From contig NZ_NPIH01000286.1 of the NCBI RefSeq assembly GCF_012275575.1, forward strand, positions 62,001 through 126,000: a stretch of DNA of 64,000 nucleotides, written 5' to 3'. Position numbers and translations under genes: made by a program. Shown in pieces: positions 7,301 through 16,434 of this stretch (positions are counted from its first letter, which is position 1; each line of letters begins with the position of its first letter). Source of the DNA: Paraburkholderia sp. SG-MS1. Its GTDB lineage: Bacteria > Pseudomonadota > Gammaproteobacteria > Burkholderiales > Burkholderiaceae. The notes under the pieces were generated by a model. The model made no database searches and had not been told where the DNA came from. It saw only the letters and a program-made list of their open reading frames with translations.

Positions 7301-8182
7301 TCAGGCCAGGCGCTTTTCAAACCAGTGATGGGCATACGGTTCGGCGCTGAACGCATCGACTTCGACGTATCCCGACTGCCGGTATAGCGAAATCGCCTCG
7401 CCCAGAGTTCGATTTGTCTCCAGACGAATAACGCGCACTTTGGCCTGCCGAGCGCGTTTCTCCGCCTCAAGCATCAGCCGGCGGCCTACACCCATACCGC
7501 GAGCGTAAGGGCTCACCCACATTCTTTTGAGCTCGGCCGGGGACTTCTTATGAAATTTGAGCGCGACGCAGCCGATCGGCTTTCCCTGAAGCCTCGCGAC
7601 GATCAATGCGCCCGCCGGTGCCTTCAGTTCGTGCGCATCCGCCGACAGGCTGCTGGACGGGTCGAATCCTCCTTCGAAGCGCTGGTCAAGCTCCCCGAAA
7701 TACTGTTCAAAGCACCATCGGGCGTCATCGGTATCTGGATCCTCTAGCGCGAAACTCACAAGGGATGCCTGTAGCAAACGCTCTACCTCAGACATGGCTG
7801 CGACCAGTCTCCGACGCTGCTCATGGCCGAGCGGTTCGAGCGCGCGCAAAGCGACCTCGTCAGAGAGCCGTTCGAGTTCGGCCCTTTCCATGAGGCCTCC
7901 CTCAGTGAGGCAAACCCGGCGTACCCGCCGGTCGCCCGAATGAGCGAGGATAGCGACAAGTTTTTGCCGTTCAAGAGATGCCAACGTCCGGCTGAGATAG
8001 CCTGAATCAAGGTTTAGCCGCGCGCGCAGAGCGCGAATATCCGCACCTTCGACACCGATTTCCCATAGCAGGCGTGATTCGCCCATCGGGCGTCCTCGCC
8101 CGAGGAAATGGTCATCAATCGCGCCAATGCTTTCGGCGACTATGCGATTAAAGCGACGGATCTGGAGGATATCGGATTCCAT
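7301..8182 (-). CDS. MarR-GNAT fusion: winged-helix regulator with acetyltransferase domain
   Basis: 293 residues in two parts. Residues 1-140 form a MarR-type winged helix (RRFNRIVAESIGAIDDHFLG, LNLDSGYLSRTLASLERQKL, wing SGDRRVRRVCLTEGG). Residues 150-293 form a GNAT acetyltransferase with acetyl-CoA loop VSPYARGMGVGRRLML and a final GYVEVDAFS. Such fusions are widespread in Proteobacteria and Actinobacteria; acetyl-acceptor substrates are mostly unknown. The ATG at 8182 lies inside a 42-bp perfect palindrome that should be its own operator. A frame extension upstream (to 8221) would read through the palindrome and is less likely. Confidence 0.88.
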   Translation of the reverse strand: MESDILQIRRFNRIVAESIGAIDDHFLGRGRPMGESRLLWEIGVEGADIRALRARLNLDSGYLSRTLASLERQKLVAILAHSGDRRVRRVCLTEGGLMERAELERLSDEVALRALEPLGHEQRRRLVAAMSEVERLLQASLVSFALEDPDTDDARWCFEQYFGELDQRFEGGFDPSSSLSADAHELKAPAGALIVARLQGKPIGCVALKFHKKSPAELKRMWVSPYARGMGVGRRLMLEAEKRARQAKVRVIRLETNRTLGEAISLYRQSGYVEVDAFSAEPYAHHWFEKRLA

Positions 8183-8214
8183 ATCTCTGACTTTAGTCAG
8201 AGATATGGAATCCG
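8173..8214. promoter_or_regulatory. 42-bp perfect palindrome across the MarR-GNAT start codon
   Basis: Two 20-base arms mirror each other around a TT centre with no mismatch. The inner core TATCTCTGAC / GTCAGAGATA has the form of a MarR operator. The start codon of the fusion gene (8182-8180) and its first two codons lie in the left arm, so the right arm contains a mirror-image ATG GAA TCC. It could act as operator and, if transcribed, as a hairpin over the ribosome site. Confidence 0.7.
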
Positions 8215-8401
8215 TCAACACAAAGTCGAGGAATGCGGTGCCTTGCGCTGGAACTGCCCATATGCGCCGGAACGCTCAAACCGCGCTTCGCGCGGAGGGC
8301 TGCAGCCGGCCCGAGCCGGTGCATCGACATACTGACGCACTAACGGCCCTTCGCAAACGTTCGCAAACCGACTCGCCCTCTGGCAGTCGGTTGTGCGGAA
8401 C

Positions 8402-8827
8402 TTAACTTTGAACGCCTGGTTCCTGCACATACCCTTGGGTTTCCGATTCCTTCCAACCCTTGAAATGGTAAACGCGCTTCGTGACTCGCCTCCCTTCTGC
8501 ACCGACGCCAAGGGTCCCTGTTTCTGACTTTCCGTCAAAGGTTAATCCGACATTGCCTTTTCCAGACATGTCATAGAACTCTTCAATCTCCACTTCCTCT
8601 GCATTTTCAATTCGCCGGGCAATCGCGAGTTCTTGCGCCACCCTGGCTTGCTGTTGCGCAAACTGTAATTGCAAATTCTGTTTTGCGACTTCCTCTTGAA
8701 GTTTGTCGATGCCTTTAGCCGCAGCGCTCTGAATTGACGTAACAGCAGTTTCCGCGCCTTCAACAAGCAGCCAGCTGACTGGACTCGTGTACTTCAGCGA
8801 CTTCTTATAACCATCCCAAATTGACAT
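8402..8827 (-). CDS. Hypothetical protein with coiled-coil middle
   Basis: 141 residues, not recognised. The start ATG has CAGGAGTCTTCG upstream, a good ribosome site. Residues 1-30 are mixed (MSIWDGYKKSLKYTSPVSWL). Residues 35-80 are a long charged, Gln-rich helix likely to be a coiled coil (LQEEVAKQNLQLQFAQQQAR). The C-terminal third is Gly- and Thr-rich and beta-like (MSGKGNVGLTFDGKSETGTL) and ends in VYHFKGW. No signal peptide is seen. Base composition is visibly less GC-rich than the neighbours, suggesting transfer. It is surrounded by gene-poor sequence. Confidence 0.6.
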   Translation of the reverse strand: MSIWDGYKKSLKYTSPVSWLLVEGAETAVTSIQSAAAKGIDKLQEEVAKQNLQLQFAQQQARVAQELAIARRIENAEEVEIEEFYDMSGKGNVGLTFDGKSETGTLGVGAEGRRVTKRVYHFKGWKESETQGYVQEPGVQS

Positions 8828-9856
8828 CGAAGACTCCTGAAAAAACTGATCTGAAAGGTGAGGGGCACAGTGCCCTTTGCCGGCCGCAGCGTGCCTGTAG
8901 TGAATAAGCGCCTGGATCGGGAAGTTGGTCACGCCGAATCCATAGGAATGACTTGGCTAATGTCTGCTGCGCGCCCGGCTTAATCCGCTGGTTTCGGTGT
9001 CGACAAAGAGATACGTCAATACTGCCTCAAAAACTCCTGTTTTTAGCTGTCGGACAGTTTCTCCATGTTTAACGGCCAATGCCCAAAAATCTTGAATGTC
9101 CCCGGAAGGCCAGTAGGGCGTTATGACGCCAACTGGCGTCAGACAGCAACGGCCCGTACGTAAGTGCGCGTTCGCGATGAATGATCCCCGAACGCCCGGT
9201 CGCGCTGGGGCCAATGGCGGGACAGCGTCGGCCAACCGTCTGACGATCGTCCGTAGCTGGAGGTATGCAGCCAAGGAGAGTGCATTCGCCCTCGGCAGTC
9301 GGATGGCCGCTTACGGGACGGAGCCGGCGCCTGAACGTCTGACGGACGACGCATGTGAACGTAGGTTCCGTCGCGCGGACACTCGTAAAGCGAGGTTATG
9401 TGTCAGATACAGCTGCAGCTGCGTATATACACAGCTTGTGCCAATCCAAAAGGCCCGTCATCTGGTCCTCACACAGTTTTGTCTGTTGCAGGGAAACACC
9501 CGGGAAAGACGTGTTAGCCAAACGAAGACAGTCCACGTCAGCAAGATACTTGTTGAGTTCGCGCACGTCCGTCCCTCTTTGTGCAAGGCATCGACAATTG
9601 ACAGCCGGTTCGCAATGTAGCCAACTCAAACTACTAGCGGTGCACGACGTACGTCCACGTTGGATCGCACCGGTCCGCACACCCGTCATCACGGGATCGC
9701 ACGATTTCGTTGATCTATTCGGTAGTACACCGAAGAGTGCAGTGCGAGACCGGCACTACGGCACCCAACATGACGCTTTCAAAACCTTTCGCCCGCGCTT
9801 CGTCTTACCTGAGTGGCCGGGGGCATCCGCCTCGCGGCACGCTGAAGGAGAAGCCC
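8828..9856. other. 1-kb gene-poor region
   Basis: No supported gene. Several short frames cross it on both strands, but none has a ribosome site plus recognisable sequence. Composition is lower in GC than average, and the look is of eroded accessory DNA. An 18-bp palindrome TGACGCCA-AC-TGGCGTCA lies at 9124-9141. No terminal repeats or transposase remnants could be identified. Confidence 0.4.
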
Positions 9857-11434
9857 ATGGCGAACCTGCTCTTAGATACGGACGCGATCAAACAGTCGAT
9901 CGCGAAACGCTGGAACATCCTCGACTGGGACAAGCTGTACCCGTGGTGGCGTCGTCCGGCACAAGTGCGCATCCTGATCTATGCAGACGGCTCGGTCCAT
10001 CTGCAAGGCGGCGGCTTCCAGGGCATGCAGTATGTCTATCAACTGCTGAAGAGTCGCGCGTACACCTACGTCAACTTCTCGGTTTCGTTCGCCCACCGCG
10101 AAGGCACCGACCCCACCGCGACCATCAAAGGCCCCAAACAACTGACCGATCTCGACATCATCAACAAGTTCGACGAGGTTTGGTTCTTCGGCTTCAACGG
10201 CGAGCCGAGCCTCACGCCAGCCGAACTCGCCCTTCTGGACACGTTCATGGCGGCGCCGAAGCAAGGCGGCGTGCTCGTCACGGGCGATCATGCGAACCTG
10301 GGCCGTGCACTCTCAGGACAGATTCGCCGTGCGGGCAAAATGCGCCTTTATCCCGCGCCCGATAGCGTTCCCCCGGTGTGGAATACCACGCTTGTCGAAG
10401 GCCCGGACGCCGGCGCGACCTACGACTTCAACGATCAGTCCGACGACACGCCGCAGCAAATCCGCTACAAGCGCTATATCGTCGGGACACGGACGGGCGC
10501 GATTTTGCGCACCCGGCCGCATCCGCTCCTTTGCGGACCGGACGGCCCGATCAATGTTCTTCCGGACCATCAGCATGAAGGCGAAGCGCTTGCGCCATCC
10601 CCAGCGCCTGGCGATCCGGACTGGCCGACTAAGGCCGGGTATCAGGAACATCCGGAAGTCATCGCATGGGGAAGAATCAAGGACCCGAATGCCTTAAGGC
10701 ACGGTCAGGAGATTGGCGTCATTTCGGCCTACGACGGACACAATGTGGATGTCGGCCGAATCTCCGCCGATTCGACGTGGCACCACTGGTTCGATATCAA
10801 TCTGACCGGTCTGGAACCGACGCCCTCGCTGCCGCCCTATGCGGGATTCGACGATACGCCCGCCGGCAGGCAAGTGCTCAAGAAACTCGATGCATATTTT
10901 CTGAACACCGGCGTTTGGCTCGCACCGCCCGCGCGGCAGGCGGAAATGCGCTTTGCGGCCTGGTGGCCGATTCTGTGGAGCAGTCAGATCATCGAGCTGT
11001 CCCGCGCCGTGTCGATCACCCAACTGGGTGCCGCGGCGATCGACGTTCTTGGCCGCCGCACGTCGCGTTGCATGGTCAGTTCGTTCATCCTCGACCTTCC
11101 GGTGATCAAGTCAAAGATCCCGAAATGGGAGTGGCCCGAATGGCAGGAGAAACTTCACCTCGTTGATTTTCCGCTCGAACAGTTCGTCGGCGGAGGAATT
11201 TTGCGGAGTCTGATCAAGGAGTTCGGGCCTGGGGCGCGGCACGCGGGCTTTCCCGTCGAGCCGCCTAACGACGAGGTTCTCCAGCGCGCAATCGAGGCTG
11301 GCGCCGAGGAAGGTCTGTTCGAACTCGGGCGATACTATCGGGAGGACATGAAACTGATGGGGGAACTGGTTGAGCGTCATCTGACCGGGAGCCAAACGAA
11401 CGCATCGGAAGCAGAGATTGTCGCGGCCAAGTGA
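9857..11434 (+). CDS. Large hypothetical protein with amidotransferase/ThuA-like N-terminal region
   Basis: 525 residues of unknown function. GAAGGAGAAGCCC precedes the ATG at 9857, deciding the start. Residues about 30-180 look like a class I amidotransferase/ThuA-type alpha-beta fold: RILIYADGSVHLQGGG, DEVWFFGFNG, LLDTFMAAPKQGGVLVTGDH, then NLGRALSGQIRRAGKMRLYP. Later parts hold HEGEALAPSP (290s), IGVISAYDGHNVDVGRISAD and TWHHWFDINLTGL, the latter typical of the strand-histidine end of ThuA-like sequences. No signal peptide or membrane span is clear. The C-terminal 170 residues (after about 350) are helical and unassigned. It is isolated between gene-poor regions and followed by a strong hairpin, so it is probably transcribed alone. 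Confidence 0.65.
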   Translation: MANLLLDTDAIKQSIAKRWNILDWDKLYPWWRRPAQVRILIYADGSVHLQGGGFQGMQYVYQLLKSRAYTYVNFSVSFAHREGTDPTATIKGPKQLTDLDIINKFDEVWFFGFNGEPSLTPAELALLDTFMAAPKQGGVLVTGDHANLGRALSGQIRRAGKMRLYPAPDSVPPVWNTTLVEGPDAGATYDFNDQSDDTPQQIRYKRYIVGTRTGAILRTRPHPLLCGPDGPINVLPDHQHEGEALAPSPAPGDPDWPTKAGYQEHPEVIAWGRIKDPNALRHGQEIGVISAYDGHNVDVGRISADSTWHHWFDINLTGLEPTPSLPPYAGFDDTPAGRQVLKKLDAYFLNTGVWLAPPARQAEMRFAAWWPILWSSQIIELSRAVSITQLGAAAIDVLGRRTSRCMVSSFILDLPVIKSKIPKWEWPEWQEKLHLVDFPLEQFVGGGILRSLIKEFGPGARHAGFPVEPPNDEVLQRAIEAGAEEGLFELGRYYREDMKLMGELVERHLTGSQTNASEAEIVAAK

Positions 11435-11441
11435 CGGTCAT

Positions 11442-11472
11442 CCGAACTGCTGTCTCCTGGGCAGCAGTTCGG
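11442..11472 (+). terminator. Strong hairpin after the 525-aa gene
   Basis: A perfect 11-bp stem (CCGAACTGCTG / CAGCAGTTCGG) with a 9-nt loop starts 8 bases after the stop codon. There is no T tract, so it is either a stabilising 3-prime hairpin or a weak intrinsic terminator. Confidence 0.5.
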
Positions 11473-12126
11473 GCAAAGCCGATGGTCGCCAATCGGGCCG
11501 ACCCGTTACGGCTGTCATTCGCAAACCGTGCGGATAAGGCCGCGTCCGTCGTTTTTTCCAATCTTGATGCCCAGGTTGCAGACATTCCCTAACCCATTCA
11601 TGAATGTTCGAATAGAACCTGGTGTTTGGCGATGTGGTCGTTCCCTTGTCGTTGCCCATGTAAGGTGAACGAGCGCGACCCGGCAGCTCCCATCCAATTT
11701 TTCGAACAGTGCGTCGTCACCTTGGCCGCGTCCAATGACTCGAGTCGCCAATCCGACCATGTCGTGACCGGGTCCGACTTCCAATTGAAGTTGACGCGTA
11801 AATCGGTCGCGGCAATTCGCGTCCATGTCGTCCGTGACCACCACGGCTCCAGCCATTCCATTGTGCGCTTCCAAGGGTCGATCGAACCCTTCTGCTGTCC
11901 GATGCGTTTGGCCCATGTCGACCCGAACCGACATTGGCTGATCGCGAGAGCTGTCATTCGCGCCAGGTCGAGGCCGCGCCGCACGCAAATTGCCGCCAAC
12001 TCGGCGTGCGCGGGCGGGGCGCCGGTTATCGGGCTTGCCGTCAAAATGATGCCGTCGTTTCTGCCCGGGCACCACGGCGCGTAGCCAGTCAATCGCCTTG
12101 ATTCGATGCTTGAGCGTGGGCAGGCC
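11473..12126. other. Gene-poor region
   Basis: About 650 bases with overlapping open frames on both strands but no recognisable protein and no convincing ribosome site. It may be remnant sequence; nothing specific could be supported. Confidence 0.35.
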
Positions 12127-12701
12127 CTAGCGGTGTCGACCCCGATCACGCGACGGCCCCGCGTGGGGCAGCATCCGTTGTAGCACATGGTCTTTCAGAA
12201 CAAAGCGGTGGAACAACGCTGCGATGACATGCAGGCCAATCAATGCGAAGAGCACCCATGCGAGGATGCCATGCACATTCCCCATCTCGTGGCCGAAGGC
12301 CGAGCCCGGTTCGCTCAGTGCTGGATACGGCACGACGCCCAGCAAGCGGACCGTCCAGCCGCGCGAGGACGCGTTGATCCAGCCGAGCAGCGGCACCAGC
12401 ACCAGCGCGATGTAGAGGAGAACATGCGTTGTGCGCGAGACGACGCCGAGCAGCGGCGCAGTTCGTCCAGCGGGGGCCAATGCGTCAATCGCCAGATCAC
12501 CCGGATTCCCATCACGGCGACGAGCGTTGCGCCCACGCCAAGATGCCAGGCGATCAGATTGACTGGCTGCGTGTCTTTGTGGACATCCGGCATCGTCCAG
12601 CCGATCACAAACTGCGTAGCGACCAACAGGACGGTTAGCCAGTGCAGCGCGCGCGCGACTGCGTCATATGCCGGACGCTTCACTTCGTAGACCTTACCCA
12701 T
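12127..12701 (-). pseudogene. Cytochrome b561, frameshifted
   Basis: The N-terminal half reads from ATG 12701 (MGKVYEVKRPAYDAVARALH, then HWLTVLLVATQFVIGWTMPD and HLGVGATLVAVMGIRVIWRL). The frame is lost near 12470-12480 in a C-run. The second half continues in another frame (LLGVVSRTTHVLLYIALVLV, NVHGILAWVLFALIGLHVIA) to a stop at 12127. Together they make a normal four-helix b561 with its heme histidines on both sides, so a small indel broke the gene. GGAGCAGGA precedes the ATG. It is divergent from the PQQ-type dehydrogenase, a frequent partner. A sequencing error at the C-run is the alternative. Confidence 0.75.
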
Positions 12702-13036
12702 TCCTGCTCCTCAAGTTACCACGACTTGATAAATTGATGAGGCGCGCAGCCTGCGAATCTTGAACTGATACACGAGAAAAGCACTGCACAAATCCGCCTC
12801 ATGCTAGCGACCTTAGCTTAAGGAAGCCTGACGTTCGGCAGGGGCGAACCGGACGCTCGACTCCGCTGCTGATCCGCACGTCGCCAACGTAGCGTCAGCA
12901 GAACCGGGAGCCGGGAGGCCGCGGTCTTCCGCTTGAATCACGGAGCAGTTTGCTGTCTTTGCAGGCAACGTCGCGGGCCGGCTTCTTGCTATGCCTTCGA
13001 TGCATCATCAACTAACGCTCTTCGGTGGAACCTCAC
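12702..13036. other. Divergent intergenic region
   Basis: 335 bases between the b561 pseudogene and the dehydrogenase. It should hold both promoters; no clear operator or hairpin was found. Confidence 0.4.
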
Positions 13037-14383
13037 ATGTGCCTGCTAAGGCGTCTGGCTATTTCAATGATCTTGCCGCTGGCGTCCTGCGCGGTCGGAC
13101 CATCAAGTTCAAGCGATGCGGGCTTCGGCGCGTCGCCTGCCATGCCGGCTCCGGAATCGTCGTGGCTTCCGATGGTCAACATCGCGCCCGTTCAGGCGCG
13201 CCCCGACGGTTTCATTCCCACCGCTCCCACCGGCTTTCTCGTCACCGAGTTTGCCGGTGGCCTCGCGCACCCGCGCTGGCTTTACACGCTGCCCAACGGT
13301 GACGTACTGGTAGCGGAAAGCGACGCGCCAAAAGAACACGATGAAGGCAGCGGCCTGTTCGGCTGGGTCAGAAAGCAGGTGATGAAGCGCGCCGGCGCCG
13401 GTGTGCCGAGCCCCGATCGTATTGTGCTGTTGCGCGACGTGGACGGCAGTGGCGTCGCGGGAATGCACACCGTGTTTTTGCGCGGGCTGCACTCGCCGTT
13501 CGGGATGGCGCTCATTGGCAATCAACTCTATGTTGCCGATACGGACGCTTTGCTGCGTTTCGACTATGTGACGGGCACCACCCAGATTACAAGCCCCGGC
13601 GTCAAGGTTGCCGACTTGCCGGCAGGGCCGATCAATCATCACTGGACCAAAAATATCCTGGCCGATCGCTCCGGCAAGCGTCTGTACATCACGGTGGGAT
13701 CGAACAGCAACGCAGGGGAAAATGGCGTCGACGCCGAAGAAGGCCGAGCGCGAATCCTCGAGTTCGACGTGGACAATGGGCACCTCGCGCCCTACGCGAC
13801 AGGGTTGCGTAACCCCAATGGGCTCTCGTGGCAACCGGACAGCGGCGCATTGTGGACGGCAGTCAACGAGCGGGACGATCTCGGCAACAACCTGGTGCCA
13901 GACTACATGACAGCAGTAAAAGACGGGGCGTTCTATGGTTTTCCGTACAGCTATTATGGCCAGCACATCGACACCCGCGTCAAACCGCAACGCCCCGATA
14001 TGGTTGCAAAGGCCGTCGCGCCTGACTATGCGCTCGGCAATCATACAGCTTCGCTAGGTCTGGTCTTTTACGACCGGACGCTGTTTCCACCTCATTATCG
14101 TGGCGGCGCATTTGTTGGTCAGCATGGATCATGGAACCGCAAACCGCGTACGGGCTACAAGGTGGTATTCGTGCCATTTGTCGATGGAAAACCTGTGGGC
14201 GTACCGGAGGACTTTCTGAGTGGCTTTCTGACGGCAGACGGCTACGCCCTGGGTCGACCCGTTGGTGTCGCACTGGACGCGGACGGGGCCTTGCTCGTGG
14301 CTGACGACGTCGGTAACGCTGTATGGCGAGTAGCGCCGCGTGACAGCCACGAATCGGCTGACACTGCGCCGGCAGGCAAATGA
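13037..14383 (+). CDS. PQQ-dependent sugar dehydrogenase (sorbosone dehydrogenase type), lipoprotein
   Basis: 448 residues. The start MCLLRRLAISMILPLASCAV carries a lipobox (LASC), so the mature protein is probably lipid-anchored facing the periplasm. The rest is a six-blade propeller of the soluble glucose/sorbosone dehydrogenase family: APTGFLVTEFAGGLAHPRWL, NGDVLVAESDAP, GPINHHWTKNILADRSGKRL, ATGLRNPNGLSWQPDSGALW, NERDDLGNNLVPDY and the C-terminal FVGQHGSWNRKPRTGYKV. It oxidises a sugar or other alcohol/aldehyde and passes electrons on; the neighbouring b561 would be the membrane acceptor but is frameshifted. A GTG four codons upstream is a possible alternative start. Confidence 0.85.
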   Translation: MCLLRRLAISMILPLASCAVGPSSSSDAGFGASPAMPAPESSWLPMVNIAPVQARPDGFIPTAPTGFLVTEFAGGLAHPRWLYTLPNGDVLVAESDAPKEHDEGSGLFGWVRKQVMKRAGAGVPSPDRIVLLRDVDGSGVAGMHTVFLRGLHSPFGMALIGNQLYVADTDALLRFDYVTGTTQITSPGVKVADLPAGPINHHWTKNILADRSGKRLYITVGSNSNAGENGVDAEEGRARILEFDVDNGHLAPYATGLRNPNGLSWQPDSGALWTAVNERDDLGNNLVPDYMTAVKDGAFYGFPYSYYGQHIDTRVKPQRPDMVAKAVAPDYALGNHTASLGLVFYDRTLFPPHYRGGAFVGQHGSWNRKPRTGYKVVFVPFVDGKPVGVPEDFLSGFLTADGYALGRPVGVALDADGALLVADDVGNAVWRVAPRDSHESADTAPAGK

Positions 14384-14698
14384 CACGGCCATGATTCGGC
14401 AGTTCGCGGTGATTGTTCGGAACATCCGCGCCGGTTGACAGATTCGCCGCCGAATTGACGAACGGCCGCTAGCTTGACAATCATCGGCCCTTCGCCAAAC
14501 AGCCCTAACCGTCTCTTCTGGGGTCGTCCGGCGCCAGATGCGGATCGATGACAGGCGGGCCGCAACGCCGGTTTGGCGTTTGCCCGCGTTTGGCGACCAG
14601 ATGCCAGTCGTGAACGTCCAAGTCGGCCGCAACGTGTCGATTCGACGGTCCTCCGTTCGTCGTGGTTCTGAAGGACGATCCAACTCAGGAGAATGACG
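14384..14698. other. Intergenic region
   Basis: 315 bases between the dehydrogenase and the YCII gene. No gene, repeat or clear promoter was recognised. Confidence 0.35.
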
Positions 14699-15136
14699 AT
14701 GCGATTCATCATCACAGCCCAAGCAAGCGCAGACAATGAGGAGCCGGACGCAGGCGGCCGTTTGGATGAGGCCCTTCTCACGGCGTACATGAGGTTCAAC
14801 GAAGAGATGCACAAGGCCGGTGTCCTGGTGGCTTCCGAAGGCTTGAACCCGGCAGCGCCCGGAGCGCGAATTGCGGTTAGCCAGGGGAAACGCTACATCG
14901 TTGATGGCCCGTTTGCCGAGTCCAAGGAACTGGTGGGTGGCTTTTACATCATCGAAGCTGGCTCGCTTGAGGAGGCGGTTTCCTGGGCATTGCGCGCGCC
15001 ATCCGGTCTCGGCACGGACGATGTACTGGAGGTGCGCCAACTCACCGGCGCGGGCGACGTCCCGCCAGATGTCCTCGACATCATCCGGGCAGCGGCACCG
15101 ACCTGGAGCGAGTCGGTTTGGCAGGCGCGCAAGTGA
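14699..15136 (+). CDS. YCII-related domain protein
   Basis: 145 residues. The YCII fold is seen in MRFIITAQAS, LLTAYMRFNEEMHKAGVLVA, SEGLNPAAPGARI and ESKELVGGFYIIEAGSLEEA, with the final helix region ALRAPSGLGTDDVLEVRQL. YCII proteins are small dimeric ferredoxin-like barrels. They are often encoded beside ECF sigma factors and their biochemical role is generally unknown. Two ATGs are possible; 14699 is preferred because GGAG stands 7 bases upstream, while the ATG at 14693 is only one base from it. It is transcribed alone and converges on the hydrolase gene. Confidence 0.85.
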   Translation: MRFIITAQASADNEEPDAGGRLDEALLTAYMRFNEEMHKAGVLVASEGLNPAAPGARIAVSQGKRYIVDGPFAESKELVGGFYIIEAGSLEEAVSWALRAPSGLGTDDVLEVRQLTGAGDVPPDVLDIIRAAAPTWSESVWQARK

Positions 15137-15328
15137 AGCCACATACGGACCGAGTTGCCATTCAGGGGGCGCTCGAGCCTTGCTTCGGCCGTTCGAAACC
15201 AGACAAATGCGCGGCACCCGATAATGGATGAAACCTCCCACGGGACACGTTGGCCGCAACGTGACGACTTCGCTCCTCGAGGCCGGTTAGGTCGAGATCG
15301 CCACATGTCACTGACGTCGGCACTGACA

Positions 15329-15408
15329 TGGCGGATTCAACCGTGGATGCAACGCTCCTGCTGCTTGCGCGGCCCTCAGTGTGTTCCGTCCACCGGTTGA
15401 ATCCGCCA
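15329..15408. repeat. 80-bp element with 15-bp perfect inverted ends
   Basis: TGGCGGATTCAACCG (15329-15343) is repeated exactly in inverted form as CGGTTGAATCCGCCA (15394-15408). Four more inner base pairs form after one bulged base. The 50-bp centre has no ORF. It lies between convergent genes. It may be a bidirectional terminator/long hairpin or a miniature inverted-repeat element. No target-site duplication is visible. Confidence 0.6.
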
Positions 15409-15439
15409 ATACCTCCCCGCATGCACGACCGCACTCACT

Positions 15440-16390
15440 TCAGTCGTCGCTCATTCGAAAAAACATAGCGAGTTCGTCGGCGACTGCTTGCGGTTGTTCT
15501 TCCGGCAGAAAGTGTCCACAGTGACGAAGGGTGCGGCCCTGCACATCGGCGAAGAAGGCGCGCAGCGGCGTTGCCATGTCGGGGATAGATCCGTGATCGG
15601 AACCAAGGGCAAGCAACGGAACCTTTAGCATGCCATGTCCGTTCAACTCGCGGTTCTGCTGCGCAGAAACGTGCGCGGCACGGTAATACGCAAGGCCGGC
15701 TCGTAAGCCACCGTCTTTCTTGAAGACACGCAGATATTCATCGAGATCCGCGTCAGTAAAGGTATCGGGATTCGCCGTCTTTCGACGCAGAAACCAGTCG
15801 AGGTATTCCAGTTCTTTCCCGGTTATCAACGTCTCCGGCAGGTCCGGTAGCATGTGGAATGCAAAATGCCAGGTACGCCACGCACGGTTGGGAGCGATCG
15901 ACAGGGCATCCGGCAGCGTGATGCCCGGAATACCCGCGTCCAGTAGCGCGAGTCTGCGGACTTCGTTGCTGAACAATGCCGCGTAAGGATAAGCAACCCA
16001 CGCTCCCACGTCGTGCGCAGCGACGAAGTACCGGGTCACGCCGAGTTGTTCGAGCAAGCCATGGACATGGTTCGCGAGGGTCTGCGTGTCATAGCCGTCT
16101 ACCGGTCGATCGGAATCACCTTGTCCTGGAAGGTCCGGCGCGACGATTCTGTAGGTCGTCGCAAGCAGTCCCATTACTTTGCGCCAGGCGAACCAGCTTT
16201 CAGGAAATCCCGCGAGTAAAACAATCACATCACCGTGCGGATTGCCTCCCGTGACGTAGTGCAGTCGAAGTCCGCTAACGGTCTCGAACCGATGCTCGAA
16301 TCCTGCCAGTCCCGGAACGGGCCTTGATGCCGGTAATTCGTTGGCGATGGTGGGACTTCCTGATTGGGTGGGCGAGTGATGCGCTGTCAC
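15440..16390 (-). CDS. Alpha/beta hydrolase, epoxide-hydrolase-like
   Basis: 316 residues, with GTG start preceded by AAGGAGTCCC. Landmarks of the epoxide hydrolase/haloalkane dehalogenase group are clear. The oxyanion motif is LLAGFPESWFAWRKVM and there is APDLPGQGDSDRP. The nucleophile elbow is AAHDVGAWVAY with Asp instead of Ser, and the catalytic His is at HCGHFLPEEQP near the end. A cap domain lies at about 140-240. It is probably cytosolic, although the N-terminal 25 residues are Ser/Pro-rich. The promoter region carries a copy of the operator found before the TetR gene, so it is the likely target of that regulator. Confidence 0.85.
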   Translation of the reverse strand: MTAHHSPTQSGSPTIANELPASRPVPGLAGFEHRFETVSGLRLHYVTGGNPHGDVIVLLAGFPESWFAWRKVMGLLATTYRIVAPDLPGQGDSDRPVDGYDTQTLANHVHGLLEQLGVTRYFVAAHDVGAWVAYPYAALFSNEVRRLALLDAGIPGITLPDALSIAPNRAWRTWHFAFHMLPDLPETLITGKELEYLDWFLRRKTANPDTFTDADLDEYLRVFKKDGGLRAGLAYYRAAHVSAQQNRELNGHGMLKVPLLALGSDHGSIPDMATPLRAFFADVQGRTLRHCGHFLPEEQPQAVADELAMFFRMSDD

Positions 16391-16434
16391 GAATGGGACT
16401 CCTTGGATTTTGTGGTGGCGAAAGCAGTAACGAG

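Noticed and set aside
9123..9620. 165-codon frame on the + strand in the gene-poor zone
   Set aside because: No ribosome site, no family-like sequence; the competing - strand frame is equally poor.
11598..12188. 196-codon frame on the - strand
   Set aside because: No recognisable motif; overlapping frames of similar length on both strands; no ribosome site. I first suspected a transposase remnant but could not match any conserved DDE region.
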